A stretch of DNA of 17,593 nucleotides from Bacillota bacterium (lineage in GTDB: Bacteria; Bacillota_A; Clostridia; Lachnospirales; Lachnospiraceae): positions 1 through 17,593 of the forward strand of contig JAEZSL010000323.1 in the NCBI GenBank assembly GCA_023443925.1. Reading direction: 5' to 3'. A program made the translations under genes and the position numbers. The notes below the pieces were generated by a model that saw only the letters and a program-made list of their open reading frames with translations, made no database searches and was not told the DNA's origin. Shown here piece by piece: positions 1 through 7,387 of this stretch. Position 1 is the stretch's first letter. Every line of letters begins with the position of its first letter.

Positions 1-1007
1 ATGACCGCCAGCCATGGTTTATCCGGAAATGCATATAATACGGACAGGATAACAATAGGGTTGACGGCAGCCGAAGTCAGCCAGAAAGTCATGGTCTGGG
101 GCAGCGGAGTACCCTTCTTTAACAAACCGGATACGATAGGTACCAACCCGCAGTCGCAAACCGGCATAAAGAATCCGGCAATGGCAGCAAAAAAGAAGGA
201 CCCAAACTTTCGGCCAGAAAATTTATTTATAATCCAGCCGGTCGGGATGAATAACTGAATCCCGGAGGATATAAAAGCGCCTAAAAGAATAAAAGGCAGC
301 GCCTGCATTAGTATGCTTAAAAAAATAGTCGAAACCGAACGGATATTATCATATATTTGCTCCAGAGTACGAAAGGGAATCAGACATAGAAGCAACAGGG
401 TTAAAGCCATAATGATCATTCCAGAAGTGATTTTATGGTATTTTTCAAAAGGTACGAAATATTTCTCCAACTGATTTTGGTCACCCTCAAAAATTGTTTC
501 CGTCTTAGGATTAATGGCCCTAACCTGGCTTTTCAGCTGCTTTTTATTCTCCTCGGCAAGGTGCCCGGCGCGGTTAAAGACGATCAAATCACTATTTATA
601 ATCTGTGGCTGTAGAATAGACGACATATTTCTTAAATACGGATTAAACCTGCCTGCTTCACTGATATGGATCAGATTTCTGAACATACAAAATTTCGGCA
701 GCCTTAATGCCAAAAGTCTGCCGATATCCCAGGTTCCGTTATATTCGATAATTATATAATCCGGTGCGTATTCTGTAATAAGTGTATCCATCCATTCATC
801 GGTTAACTCCTCGCTTTCACTAAGGATCACCGGGCTTATGTTACAGGTTTTAAGGTCTTCTGCGGAATACGTGCCGATTCCTTCCTCACACACCACTAAA
901 ACCGTTTTTCCATATTCCAGAAAAGTTTTTCTTTCTATAAGTTTATTGATAAAAGTAGTCTTACCGCTTTCTATAAAGCCGGTTATGACATCAATAAAAA
1001 CCGCCAT
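1..1007 (-). CDS. CobW-like GTPase domain fused to a YraQ/DUF318-type permease (partial, 3' end cut by window)
   Basis: The frame is open for 335 codons from ATG at 1007 (GGAGGG four bases upstream) to the window edge, so the C-terminus is missing. Residues 1-190 look like a divergent COG0523/CobW P-loop domain: GFIESGKTT (10-18), a Walker-B-like stretch DYIIIEYNG (83-91), and VFNRAG (143-148) where NKxD is expected. The CxCC metal-binding motif of COG0523 is absent. From about residue 197 the chain becomes hydrophobic, and MPVCDCGLVPIV (281-292), followed by TSAAVNPIVILS, matches the hallmark of YraQ/DUF318 permeases. It follows the cobW gene by 22 bp and is the last visible gene of the zinc operon. 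I infer a membrane transport role tied to zinc limitation, with the GTPase domain gating or loading it; the substrate is unknown. The fusion is read directly; the function is inference. Confidence 0.85.
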   Translation of the reverse strand, partial: MAVFIDVITGFIESGKTTFINKLIERKTFLEYGKTVLVVCEEGIGTYSAEDLKTCNISPVILSESEELTDEWMDTLITEYAPDYIIIEYNGTWDIGRLLALRLPKFCMFRNLIHISEAGRFNPYLRNMSSILQPQIINSDLIVFNRAGHLAEENKKQLKSQVRAINPKTETIFEGDQNQLEKYFVPFEKYHKITSGMIIMALTLLLLCLIPFRTLEQIYDNIRSVSTIFLSILMQALPFILLGAFISSGIQLFIPTGWIINKFSGRKFGSFFFAAIAGFFMPVCDCGLVPIVSGLLKKGTPLPQTMTFWLTSAAVNPIVILSVLYAFPDKPWLAV

Positions 1008-1029
1008 ATATCCCTCCGTCTCATACTGT

Positions 1030-2073
1030 TTATACCTCGAAGAGCTTCGTTAGTTCAGCCTTATTCAGCTTTTCTCCGATTACGCAGATTCTGCCGGTAT
1101 AATCCGGCACCGATTCCTTTATTGTTATTTCTCCGGGCACATAATCAAATTGGAACCATTTGCCGTTATTCCCCATCAGGATTCCTTTCCCCCGGAGGAT
1201 AAAACCTTGTGCCTCTGAAAACCGGTTTAGTATTTCTCTTAATTTAACTGCAGAGTATATTTGAACGGTTTCCATTCCCCATACGTCAAAAACATCATCC
1301 GCATGATGGTGCTGGGGTTTCGTTATTTTCCCAAGAGAAGAATCCTTCTTTCGAAAAGGCAGGGAGACCTTAATCCGGGAGCCGGAGTCAGATACAGGTG
1401 CCGTTACCGTCAGATTGGCTGGCGGTGTACTCCCATTCCTGACGTAACCTAAGAGTTCCTGCTTTAAGCTTAAGGCTTCCGAATTCTGTGCCAGTTCCGT
1501 TATTCGCTGCCCGTCCATTAAATCCCAGTCCGTGGTAACTAGTGTAGCGGTTTCGTTATAGTTCCTGATATCCTTTACTATGTATTCAATGTCGGCAGTT
1601 TTCATAAACTGGGTCCGGCTAAGTAAAATGGTTCCCGCATTCTTCAGCTGGTCTTTATAAAATTCCGAAAAATTTTTCAGATACATTTTATATTTCATGC
1701 CGTCAATTACGGTAATACACATATTAAACCGTACCGTATCCTCTTTGATAAACGGACGGCAGCCCAGTATCACATCGGAGAGTTTACCTACTCCGGAGGG
1801 TTCAATTATTATGCGGTCCGGCTGGTACAGTTTCAGCATTTCTTTTAAAGCCAGACTGAAATCACCGGATATGGTACAGCATATGCAGCCGGAATTCATT
1901 TCTCTGATTTCAATACCGTAATCTTTTAGTAAAACCCCATCAATTCCAATTTCACCGAACTCATTTTCTATTAATACTACTTTTTCACCCGGAAAACCGT
2001 CTTTTAAAAGTTTTTTTATCAGTGTAGTTTTACCGGCTCCAAGAAAGCCGGAGATTATATCTATTTTCGTCAT
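1030..2073 (-). CDS. CobW/COG0523-family zinc-associated GTPase (metallochaperone)
   Basis: This 347-residue G3E GTPase has Walker A GFLGAGKTT (9-17), ENEFGEIGID (37-46), the metal-binding GCICC (62-66), a Walker-B-like IIIEPSG (88-94), and a CobW C-terminal domain (about 255-347) preceded by a His cluster HHHADD (255-260). Known family members, such as YciC/ZagA of Bacillus, hand zinc to client proteins when zinc is scarce. The start codon overlaps the znuB stop by one base (TGATG), which implies translational coupling and places it in the Zur-controlled znu operon. Oddity: where a NKxD guanine-specificity motif should follow the fourth strand, the sequence reads SRTQ (152-155), so base specificity may be relaxed. 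Family assignment is firm; the zinc role rests on context and the GCICC motif. Confidence 0.92.
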   Translation of the reverse strand: MTKIDIISGFLGAGKTTLIKKLLKDGFPGEKVVLIENEFGEIGIDGVLLKDYGIEIREMNSGCICCTISGDFSLALKEMLKLYQPDRIIIEPSGVGKLSDVILGCRPFIKEDTVRFNMCITVIDGMKYKMYLKNFSEFYKDQLKNAGTILLSRTQFMKTADIEYIVKDIRNYNETATLVTTDWDLMDGQRITELAQNSEALSLKQELLGYVRNGSTPPANLTVTAPVSDSGSRIKVSLPFRKKDSSLGKITKPQHHHADDVFDVWGMETVQIYSAVKLREILNRFSEAQGFILRGKGILMGNNGKWFQFDYVPGEITIKESVPDYTGRICVIGEKLNKAELTKLFEV

Positions 2074-2882
2074 CAGGAAATTCCTCTTTTAAACTTATTG
2101 CCTTTCACAAGGAAAGTAATTAACAGAAAAATAACCCCGGTTAAAACAATGGTACCGCCGGGTTTTAAGCCGTTGTAATAAGACAGGGTCAGGCCGGTTA
2201 CCGTAAACACGACGGCAAATAAAATGGATAAAACCAGGGTCTGCTTATAACTTTTCCCAAACTGCATTCCGCAGGTCACAGGAATAACCATAAGTGAGGA
2301 GATAATAAGAGCCCCTACTGTCCTGGAAGCGACCGATACGGTCAAAGCCGTCAATACGGTAAATACAATATTGATTGCACGGACCGGAACACCGGATAAG
2401 CTGGCTGCCGATTCATCAAAGGCCATATACATAAGTTCCTTATACAGCAGGAAAAAAACAAGAATAACCAGCAGGCTGACTCCCACTACCAGCCACAGTT
2501 CAAAATCGGTAATCGCTACGATACTGCCGAATAGAAAACTGTTAAAGTTGGCTGAGTTACTGACGAATCCTGAAAGTACACCTGCTAACCCCACTCCTGC
2601 CGACATAACTATGGCAATGGATATTTCCGAATATTTAGGAAACCTTTTTCTGATAAATTCAATCCCGAAAGCGGCAAGGATACAGGCAACGGAAGCACTT
2701 AAGACCGGATTGGCCCCAAGGATCAAGCCCAGTGCCACACCGGCCAGGGAAGTATGGCTTAAAGCATCCCCTGTCATAGACAGCCTTCTTAGTACTACAA
2801 CCATTCCGATGCAGGGGACAATAACTGCCAGCAGGATTCCTACTAAAAAAGCTTTTTGCATAAATTCATATTGCAAAATCAT
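2073..2882 (-). CDS. znuB: Zinc ABC transporter, membrane permease (ZnuB)
   Basis: Hydrophobic ABC-3 family permease of 269 residues with about eight membrane segments. It forms the inner-membrane channel for zinc brought by ZnuA and powered by ZnuC. Family signatures include the N-terminal CIGMVVVLRRLSMTGDALSH, the loop that contacts the ATPase, and the SRTVGALIISSLMVIP region. The frame also has a GTG at 2891, but AAAGGAG is only two bases before it and eleven before the ATG at 2882, so I favour 2882. Either start leaves the gene overlapping the end of znuC, and its stop overlaps the start of cobW. This is typical of a coupled operon. Confidence 0.93.
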   Translation of the reverse strand: MILQYEFMQKAFLVGILLAVIVPCIGMVVVLRRLSMTGDALSHTSLAGVALGLILGANPVLSASVACILAAFGIEFIRKRFPKYSEISIAIVMSAGVGLAGVLSGFVSNSANFNSFLFGSIVAITDFELWLVVGVSLLVILVFFLLYKELMYMAFDESAASLSGVPVRAINIVFTVLTALTVSVASRTVGALIISSLMVIPVTCGMQFGKSYKQTLVLSILFAVVFTVTGLTLSYYNGLKPGGTIVLTGVIFLLITFLVKGNKFKRGIS

Positions 2883-3561
2883 GTTCTTCACCGCTCCTTT
2901 CCGCTGTCTGGCCTGAATTGTCCGAAAGCAGTATCAGCTTTTTATCGCTTATTTCGTATATTTTATTCATATCTTTTTTTACTTCTAAAATATTGTGGGT
3001 AACCATAATAACCGTAAGACCGTTTTCCCGGTTCAGCCGGTACAACAGTTGGTAGAGATTCTCTTCGCTTTTAGCATCAATTCCGGATACCGGTTCATCC
3101 AAAATCAGGATTTCCGGATTGTTGACCAGGGATTTGGCGATCAGTACTCTTTGCTGCTGTCCCCCGGATAGTTTTCCAATCAGTCTGTTTTTGTAATCCA
3201 ACATACCCACGATGTCAAGGGCCTTTTCAGCCATTTCATAGTGCTCTTTTTTGGGTCTTTTTAGTAATCCTATGCTGCCATACAGGTTCAGCATGACAAC
3301 TTCCATAACTGTGGCAGGAAAGTCACTTTTTACCGACAAGCCAACCTGGGGAACGTATCCTACGTTCCTTTCGGTTCTGGATACCATACCGGTTCTGGTC
3401 TGCAGTAACCCCAGCATTAATTTAATCAGGGTGCTCTTGCCGGTTCCGTTGGCACCGATTATTCCTACATAATCCCCTTTTTTTATCTCAAGATTAATAT
3501 CATCAAGGATTAAACCATCTTCATATCCAAATTTGAGATTCTTAATTTCAATGCTGTTCAT
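2866..3561 (-). CDS. znuC: Zinc ABC transporter, ATP-binding protein (ZnuC)
   Basis: This 231-residue cytoplasmic ATPase energises zinc import. All ABC motifs are intact: Walker A GANGTGKST (36-44), Q-loop Q72, signature LSGGQQQR (131-138), Walker B ILILDEP (151-157) and the switch histidine in VTHN (189). The start has a strong AGGAGG six bases upstream. It begins 28 bp after znuA and overlaps the start of znuB. The C-terminal tail is short and polar, without the regulatory extension of maltose-type ATPases. Manganese or iron ABC systems share this fold; zinc is favoured by the His-rich binding protein, the cobW gene and the Zur-like box upstream. Confidence 0.94.
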   Translation of the reverse strand: MNSIEIKNLKFGYEDGLILDDINLEIKKGDYVGIIGANGTGKSTLIKLMLGLLQTRTGMVSRTERNVGYVPQVGLSVKSDFPATVMEVVMLNLYGSIGLLKRPKKEHYEMAEKALDIVGMLDYKNRLIGKLSGGQQQRVLIAKSLVNNPEILILDEPVSGIDAKSEENLYQLLYRLNRENGLTVIMVTHNILEVKKDMNKIYEISDKKLILLSDNSGQTAERSGEEHDFAI

Positions 3562-3589
3562 GGCCTGCCTCCTGCCTTATATCTCCGGT

Positions 3590-4672
3590 TTATTTTAATG
3601 CGCTTACCAGTGCATTCAGATTCTTCTCCATAATGGACAGATAATCTTCTCCTGCATTAAGCTGTTCCTGTGTTAAACCTTCCAAAGGATTTAACACAGC
3701 TGTCTGTGCTCCGATCTCAGCCGCTATTGTTTCTGCTACCTTGGGACTTACTAATTCTTCAAAGAATATGGTCTTAATCTCCTTATCCCTGGCAAAATCA
3801 ATAATCTCAGCCATCCTTTTTGCGTCAGGTTCCGAGTCGGCGGCCAAACCTTCTATGGCTACCTGATTCAAATCATAATCCGCACATAAATACGCAAAGG
3901 CCTGGTGTGCAACAATCAGATCCTTATTGGTTAAACCGGATAATTCTTGGCTGAATTTCTGATCCAGAGCATCAAATTCAGCCGCATATTTCACAAAATT
4001 GGCTTCAAAATAATCCTTATTGTCCGGATCCGCTTTCACAAAGGCATCTTTAATGTTTTCCATTTCCTTTTTACCGTTTCTAATGCTGAGCCATACATGG
4101 GGATCAAAACCTTCGTGGTCTTCAATCCCACTCTCTGCCTCGTTTTCATCAGTATGCTTATCTTCAGCTTGCTTGTCTTCACCAGCTTGCTCATCTTCAT
4201 CAGCATGCTCATCTTCACCAGCATGCTCATCTTCATGCTCCACGCCGTCCAGCAGTGTGATACCATTTGAAGCTTCCAGCAAAATCAGATTTTCATTTTC
4301 CAAAGAAGCACTTACCTGATCCACCCAGTGTTCCATACCGGCTCCATTATAAATAAGCATATCCGCTTTTTCAAGGCTTAATATATCCGTAGTGGCAGGC
4401 TCCCAATCATGAGGTTCCGTTCCTGCCGGAACCAGGTTAATTACCTTTACTTTATCACCCCCGATTTTTACTGCGAAGTCGTAAAGAGGATAAAAACTGG
4501 TATATACTTCCAATCTGTCGTTTTCTTTTTTATCTGCGCTTTCCACCGAAATTTTTTCCACATCGGTTAATGCTTCCGTACTTTTGATAGAGGCATCCTC
4601 TTTTCTGGAACCGCAGGCGGCTGTTAATAGGCCGGTTATAATAATTATTGCAGTTATTAAATATTTTTTCAT
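3590..4672 (-). CDS. znuA: Zinc-binding lipoprotein of the ABC importer (ZnuA/AdcA-like)
   Basis: Cluster A-I (TroA/ZnuA) substrate-binding protein of 360 residues. A lipoprotein signal ends in LTAAC with lipidated Cys20. Predicted metal-ligand histidines sit in EPHDW (H88), DPHVW (H192) and AHQAF (H256), with acidic FFEEL (303-307) downstream. Between the first two ligands lies the acidic, His-rich loop typical of zinc-specific members (about 145-187), built of six-residue repeats of the form DEHAGE encoded by 18-bp DNA repeats. It is the first gene of the operon. Its start is at 4672 with only a weak GGTGA before it, about 60 bases below the predicted transcription start. It should capture extracellular zinc at the membrane surface. 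Confidence 0.95.
   Translation of the reverse strand: MKKYLITAIIIITGLLTAACGSRKEDASIKSTEALTDVEKISVESADKKENDRLEVYTSFYPLYDFAVKIGGDKVKVINLVPAGTEPHDWEPATTDILSLEKADMLIYNGAGMEHWVDQVSASLENENLILLEASNGITLLDGVEHEDEHAGEDEHADEDEQAGEDKQAEDKHTDENEAESGIEDHEGFDPHVWLSIRNGKKEMENIKDAFVKADPDNKDYFEANFVKYAAEFDALDQKFSQELSGLTNKDLIVAHQAFAYLCADYDLNQVAIEGLAADSEPDAKRMAEIIDFARDKEIKTIFFEELVSPKVAETIAAEIGAQTAVLNPLEGLTQEQLNAGEDYLSIMEKNLNALVSALK
4145..4240 (-). repeat. 18-bp tandem repeats encoding the ZnuA His/Asp/Glu loop
   Basis: Several imperfect 18-bp units encode DEHAGE, DEHADE, DEQAGE and a degenerate DKQAED. On the plus strand they appear as CTCATCTTCACCAGCATG and variants. Open reading frames on both strands over this segment are by-products of the repeat. 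Unit number could vary between strains by slippage without breaking the frame. Confidence 0.85.
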
Positions 4673-4718
4673 TAAATCACCATTTCTTTCTCATTTTATT
4701 ACTTTTTTCATTAAACGC

Positions 4719-4739
4719 AAATGCAAATCATTCGCATTT
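4719..4739. promoter_or_regulatory. Zur-box-like operator
   Basis: A 21-bp inverted repeat with arms AAATGCAAAT and ATTCGCATTT around a central C (4729), with one mismatched pair. The core TGCAAAT-C-ATTCGCA has the 7-1-7 form of Fur/Zur/PerR boxes and resembles the Bacillus Zur consensus TCGTAATnATTACGA. It directly abuts the -10 and covers the predicted start, so bound Zur-Zn would block znu transcription. Confidence 0.8.
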
Positions 4740-4768
4740 AATATACTACGAATGTGAACATCTGTCAA
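4740..4768 (-). promoter_or_regulatory. Sigma-A promoter of the znu operon
   Basis: On the minus strand, -35 TTGACA (4768-4763) and -10 TATATT (4745-4740) are separated by exactly 17 bases. The predicted start lies near 4733, inside the palindrome at 4719-4739, which is a repression geometry. Confidence 0.85.
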
Positions 4769-4847
4769 GGAGTAATTTTATCACTTAATCCTTTTAATTT
4801 CATATGAAAATGAGTTATTACTTAATGTAAGGGGGGATTTCTTTTTC

Positions 4848-4876
4848 TTGACAATTTTCCAAGTCTATTCTATGAT
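4848..4876 (+). promoter_or_regulatory. Sigma-A promoter of the Fur-family regulator gene
   Basis: TTGACA (4848-4853), a 17-bp spacer and TATGAT (4871-4876) predict a start near 4883, giving a leader of about 180 nt before the TTG start codon. No Zur-box-like palindrome overlaps this promoter. Confidence 0.75.
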
Positions 4877-4890
4877 TTGTAGAGAGTGAA

Positions 4891-4945
4891 CAATGAAAAC
4901 TAGTTTTCATTGAATACAAGTTTTCATTAAATACAAGTTTTCATA
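4891..4945 (+). repeat. 22-bp perfect palindrome plus three 17-bp direct repeats in the regulator's leader
   Basis: Positions 4891-4912 are a perfect palindrome with arms CAATGAAAACT and AGTTTTCATTG. The right arm AGTTTTCAT recurs at 4902, 4919 and 4936, a strict 17-base period. In RNA the left arm could pair with any of the three right arms; in DNA this could be a multi-site operator. Confidence 0.8.
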
Positions 4946-5014
4946 AGTTCTCTTTTCTTTAAGGGATGATTATTCTGTCACTTGACAATATATTGTTTCA
5001 ATAAAGGAGATTAA

Positions 5015-5040
5015 ACGTATCTGCTTATTGGAAGATACGT
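5015..5040 (+). other. Leader hairpin just upstream of the regulator's ribosome binding site
   Basis: ACGTATCT (5015-5022) and AGATACGT (5033-5040) form a perfect 8-bp stem with a 10-base loop, ending about nine bases before AAAGGAG. It could influence translation from the TTG start; this is inference. Confidence 0.5.
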
Positions 5041-5062
5041 AATTTAAAAGGAGTGAATTACC

Positions 5063-5473
5063 TTGGCTAATAATACATTAAAGTCTGCCGACTTAAAACA
5101 AACGAAGAAGCGTATTCTTATTCTATCTGTGCTGGAAGCTGCCTCAACTCCCCTGACCGTGGAAGAAATTGCAGAGCTGACTGCCAAGGACATGAAGATG
5201 AGCATTTCTACCATATACCGCGCTCTAAACGCTTTGGCAGAAAAGGATGTAATCAGTAAGGCACTTCATCAGGACGGCAAGACTTATTATGAAATTAATA
5301 ACCATACCCACAGACATTCCCTTCTGTGTACTTTATGTAATGAAAGAATACCGATTGATGCTTGTCCCTTAGAAAGTCTTGAAAATTATCTGGCTAAAGA
5401 AACCGGCTATACCATTACCGGACATAATCTGGAGTTTTTCGGGATATGCCCAAACTGCGCCGAAAAAAAATAG
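5063..5473 (+). CDS. zur: Fur-family metalloregulator, probably Zur
   Basis: A 136-residue Fur-family repressor. The N-terminal winged helix includes the recognition segment SISTIYRALNAL (47-58). The dimerisation/metal domain carries HTHRH (81-85) and two structural-zinc pairs, C89-x2-C92 and C129-x2-C132. It starts with TTG at 5063, seven bases after AAAGGAGTG; no better ATG exists upstream in frame. It lies divergently from the znu operon, whose promoter contains a 7-1-7 palindrome, so zinc is the likely effector and Zur the likely identity. PerR or Fur cannot be excluded by motif alone. As a Zn-loaded dimer it would repress znuA and the genes behind it, including the GTPase-permease fusion. 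Confidence 0.85.
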   Translation: MANNTLKSADLKQTKKRILILSVLEAASTPLTVEEIAELTAKDMKMSISTIYRALNALAEKDVISKALHQDGKTYYEINNHTHRHSLLCTLCNERIPIDACPLESLENYLAKETGYTITGHNLEFFGICPNCAEKK

Positions 5474-5497
5474 ACAATACCAAACCAAACGGCAAAA

Positions 5498-5557
5498 GCT
5501 GTTCCAAATCAGTGATCTGTTCTATCTATAATACTGATTCTGTAACAGCTTTTTTTA
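5498..5557 (+). terminator. Rho-independent terminator after the Fur-family gene
   Basis: AGCTGTT (5498-5504) pairs with AACAGCT (5544-5550), and ATCAGT (5508-5513) pairs with ACTGAT (5533-5538). The hairpin is followed by a run of seven T. Confidence 0.85.
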
Positions 5558-5600
5558 TTTTTGCTATTCTTATAATGACTCGCATGCATTGATTTCAAAC

Positions 5601-5688
5601 TAGCTCCCATTGCATAAATCATCTTCTGGCAGATGATTTACTGGCTCTGATCAGGGTTTGAAATGTCCTTTATTTCAAACTAAACCCT
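5601..5688 (-). repeat. Structured direct repeat, copy A (3' flank of the S8 peptidase gene)
   Basis: About 88 bp with roughly 80% identity to the copy at 7388-7475, in the same orientation. Read on the minus strand it has stem 1 GTTTGAAAT/ATTTCAAAC (loop aaaggac), stem 2 AAATCATCT/AGATGATTT, then GGGAGCTA. The last codons and stop of the peptidase gene lie inside stem 1. After GGGAGCTA no gene follows; a 22-codon frame there runs into the opposite-strand terminator and is not credible. Confidence 0.8.
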
Positions 5689-7381
5689 CATCCCGAAAAA
5701 GCATAAAGGTTCTGTTTATATCCAATATACCAAACCCCCAATCCTGGTTGGGATAAGGTGTATTGCTGAATCTCCTGGCTCCGCTGATTAACATTCTTCT
5801 TATGATTACGTTAGATATAACCGGCAGATTGCCCCTGACAATTCCCCACTCCAATAACATGGCGGCTACTCCTGCTGCATGGGCTGCTGCTATACTGGTT
5901 CCGGTTGCCCGGGTAAAAGCATTTTCCGACACAGGTGCTTTAATATTAACGCCCGGTGCCGCCACATCCGGCTTGAATTCATTGTCCTTTGTAAAGCCTC
6001 TGCTGGCATTATAATAAAGACTTTCATTAATGGGATTATAAGCCGTAACAGTTAACGTATTTACGGTATTGCCCGGAGCTGAAATTGTTGTCTGGGAATC
6101 GGAATTAAAGAAATAGGTGTTGCCCGTTATAAAACCATCCATGGGAAGCCACAGATGGTATCTGGCCGCCAGATCCGTCGTCCCGCTGACAACAAACCTC
6201 CAGATTCCGCTTTTGGGATTTTGAAACCGCATCAAAATAAGCTGATCGCCGGTAGACGCTTCACTATTCTGACTATCAACCAATATAGTGGTATTCTCAT
6301 ACACTACTTCTATGGTTTCCTGAGGTCCCAGGCTTTCCGGTATGCGTACTACAAAAGAAAATTCCGGTGAATAAATATCTACCTCCACTATGTTCGGAGC
6401 ATATCCCCATAATTCCACTGAAAATCCGGTTTCATTTTCCCCTACATACAATGAGATAACTTCCTGCTCTTTAGAGGGGTTTATTTCACCGAAAAAATGA
6501 TGGCCCCGGTTTCCTTCATTGCCGGCTGCTATAACAACCGAACGTCCTACCATATTACTGATATCCTGCAGATACCCGCATAACAGGCATCTGCCTTCAT
6601 GATCCCCCTGATTGGTACCGACACCGAGACATATCACAAGGGGACGGTTTAAACGGGCAGCCAGCTGATTTAAATAACTGACACCCATTAGAATATCATT
6701 TGACTGAAAACTTACCGAATTCTGCGGCACGCGGAAAAATTCTTTCAGATAAGGTTTTGCTTGTTTTAATTTAACTACAACCAACTCCGACTTAGGTGCA
6801 ACTCCCGCAAACCCGTTCTCTTCCATTACCGTCCCCGCTGCCACACCGGCCAGCATCGTTCCGTGACCGTTTTCATCATTGGTTGGTACAACGGATAACG
6901 GATTCCTGTTTTGCAGGGCACTGTTAATCTGTTCCTGATTAAATTCCGTTCCATAATAAAAATTTTCAGGATAAGCCCCAGTATCTAAAGTCTGATCCCA
7001 TATTGATACAATTCGAGTTGACTGATCGGCATTACGGAATGCCTGACTGATATAATCAATTCCGGTATCGATAAATCCAATCAGTACCCCTTCCCCTTCC
7101 AAATCAAAACCCGGCTCGCCTCGTAACTGGGTTATACCGGAGGATTCCAGGCTGACATAGGATAATAATCCGTAGATTTTGGGAATGGCATCATAGCCGA
7201 AGATCCGGACACTGTTAAAATCCATATATTCTGACGGTAAATATGCAACCGCATAATTATCTTCCAATGCCAGAACGGAATATTCCGGATTGCCTGCTAT
7301 CTCATTAATTCTGTTATTACCCTCGATTATAAAATCTGCATAATCGCTGCTAGTTATTTTATATCTTTCCTCAGGACTCAT
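5675..7381 (-). CDS. Subtilisin-like serine peptidase (S8), Csp-like
   Basis: This 568-residue S8 subtilase has all catalytic residues (numbered from the ATG at 7381): Asp105 in GFIDTGIDY, His173 in NGHGTMLAG, oxyanion Asn288 in AAGNEG, and Ser496 in ATGTSIAAAHAAG. A large insertion domain (about 300-440) separates Asn from Ser, as in clostridial CspB/CspC-type proteins of spore germination, and the N-terminus MSPEERYKITSSDYADFIIE suits that group. There is no signal peptide, so it is probably cytoplasmic or packaged in the spore. An upstream ATG at 7402 lies in the flanking repeat with no good ribosome site, whereas GGGAG stands nine bases before 7381; I chose 7381. The gene is bracketed by direct repeats, suggesting it was once part of a tandem array. 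Family is certain; the germination role is inference. Confidence 0.88.
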   Translation of the reverse strand: MSPEERYKITSSDYADFIIEGNNRINEIAGNPEYSVLALEDNYAVAYLPSEYMDFNSVRIFGYDAIPKIYGLLSYVSLESSGITQLRGEPGFDLEGEGVLIGFIDTGIDYISQAFRNADQSTRIVSIWDQTLDTGAYPENFYYGTEFNQEQINSALQNRNPLSVVPTNDENGHGTMLAGVAAGTVMEENGFAGVAPKSELVVVKLKQAKPYLKEFFRVPQNSVSFQSNDILMGVSYLNQLAARLNRPLVICLGVGTNQGDHEGRCLLCGYLQDISNMVGRSVVIAAGNEGNRGHHFFGEINPSKEQEVISLYVGENETGFSVELWGYAPNIVEVDIYSPEFSFVVRIPESLGPQETIEVVYENTTILVDSQNSEASTGDQLILMRFQNPKSGIWRFVVSGTTDLAARYHLWLPMDGFITGNTYFFNSDSQTTISAPGNTVNTLTVTAYNPINESLYYNASRGFTKDNEFKPDVAAPGVNIKAPVSENAFTRATGTSIAAAHAAGVAAMLLEWGIVRGNLPVISNVIIRRMLISGARRFSNTPYPNQDWGFGILDINRTFMLFRDEGLV

Positions 7382-7387
7382 TCTATC

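Noticed and set aside
1..258. 85-codon plus-strand frame at the window start
   Set aside because: It lies opposite the permease half of the fusion gene, whose family motifs are clear; the plus frame has no recognisable features.
2371..2916. A 181-codon plus-strand frame opposite znuB/znuC
   Set aside because: Composition (Ser/Thr/Pro/Ala-rich, no domain) is that of an antisense shadow of a hydrophobic gene. There is no ribosome site, and znuB covers the same DNA.
3947..4319. Several open frames on both strands across the znuA His-loop
   Set aside because: They arise from the low-complexity 18-bp repeat. None has a ribosome site, and znuA itself is unambiguous.
5515..5597. Short minus-strand frame after the GGGAGCTA of repeat copy A
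   Set aside because: Only 22 codons, running into the zur terminator stem. It is treated as a remnant spacer without a gene.
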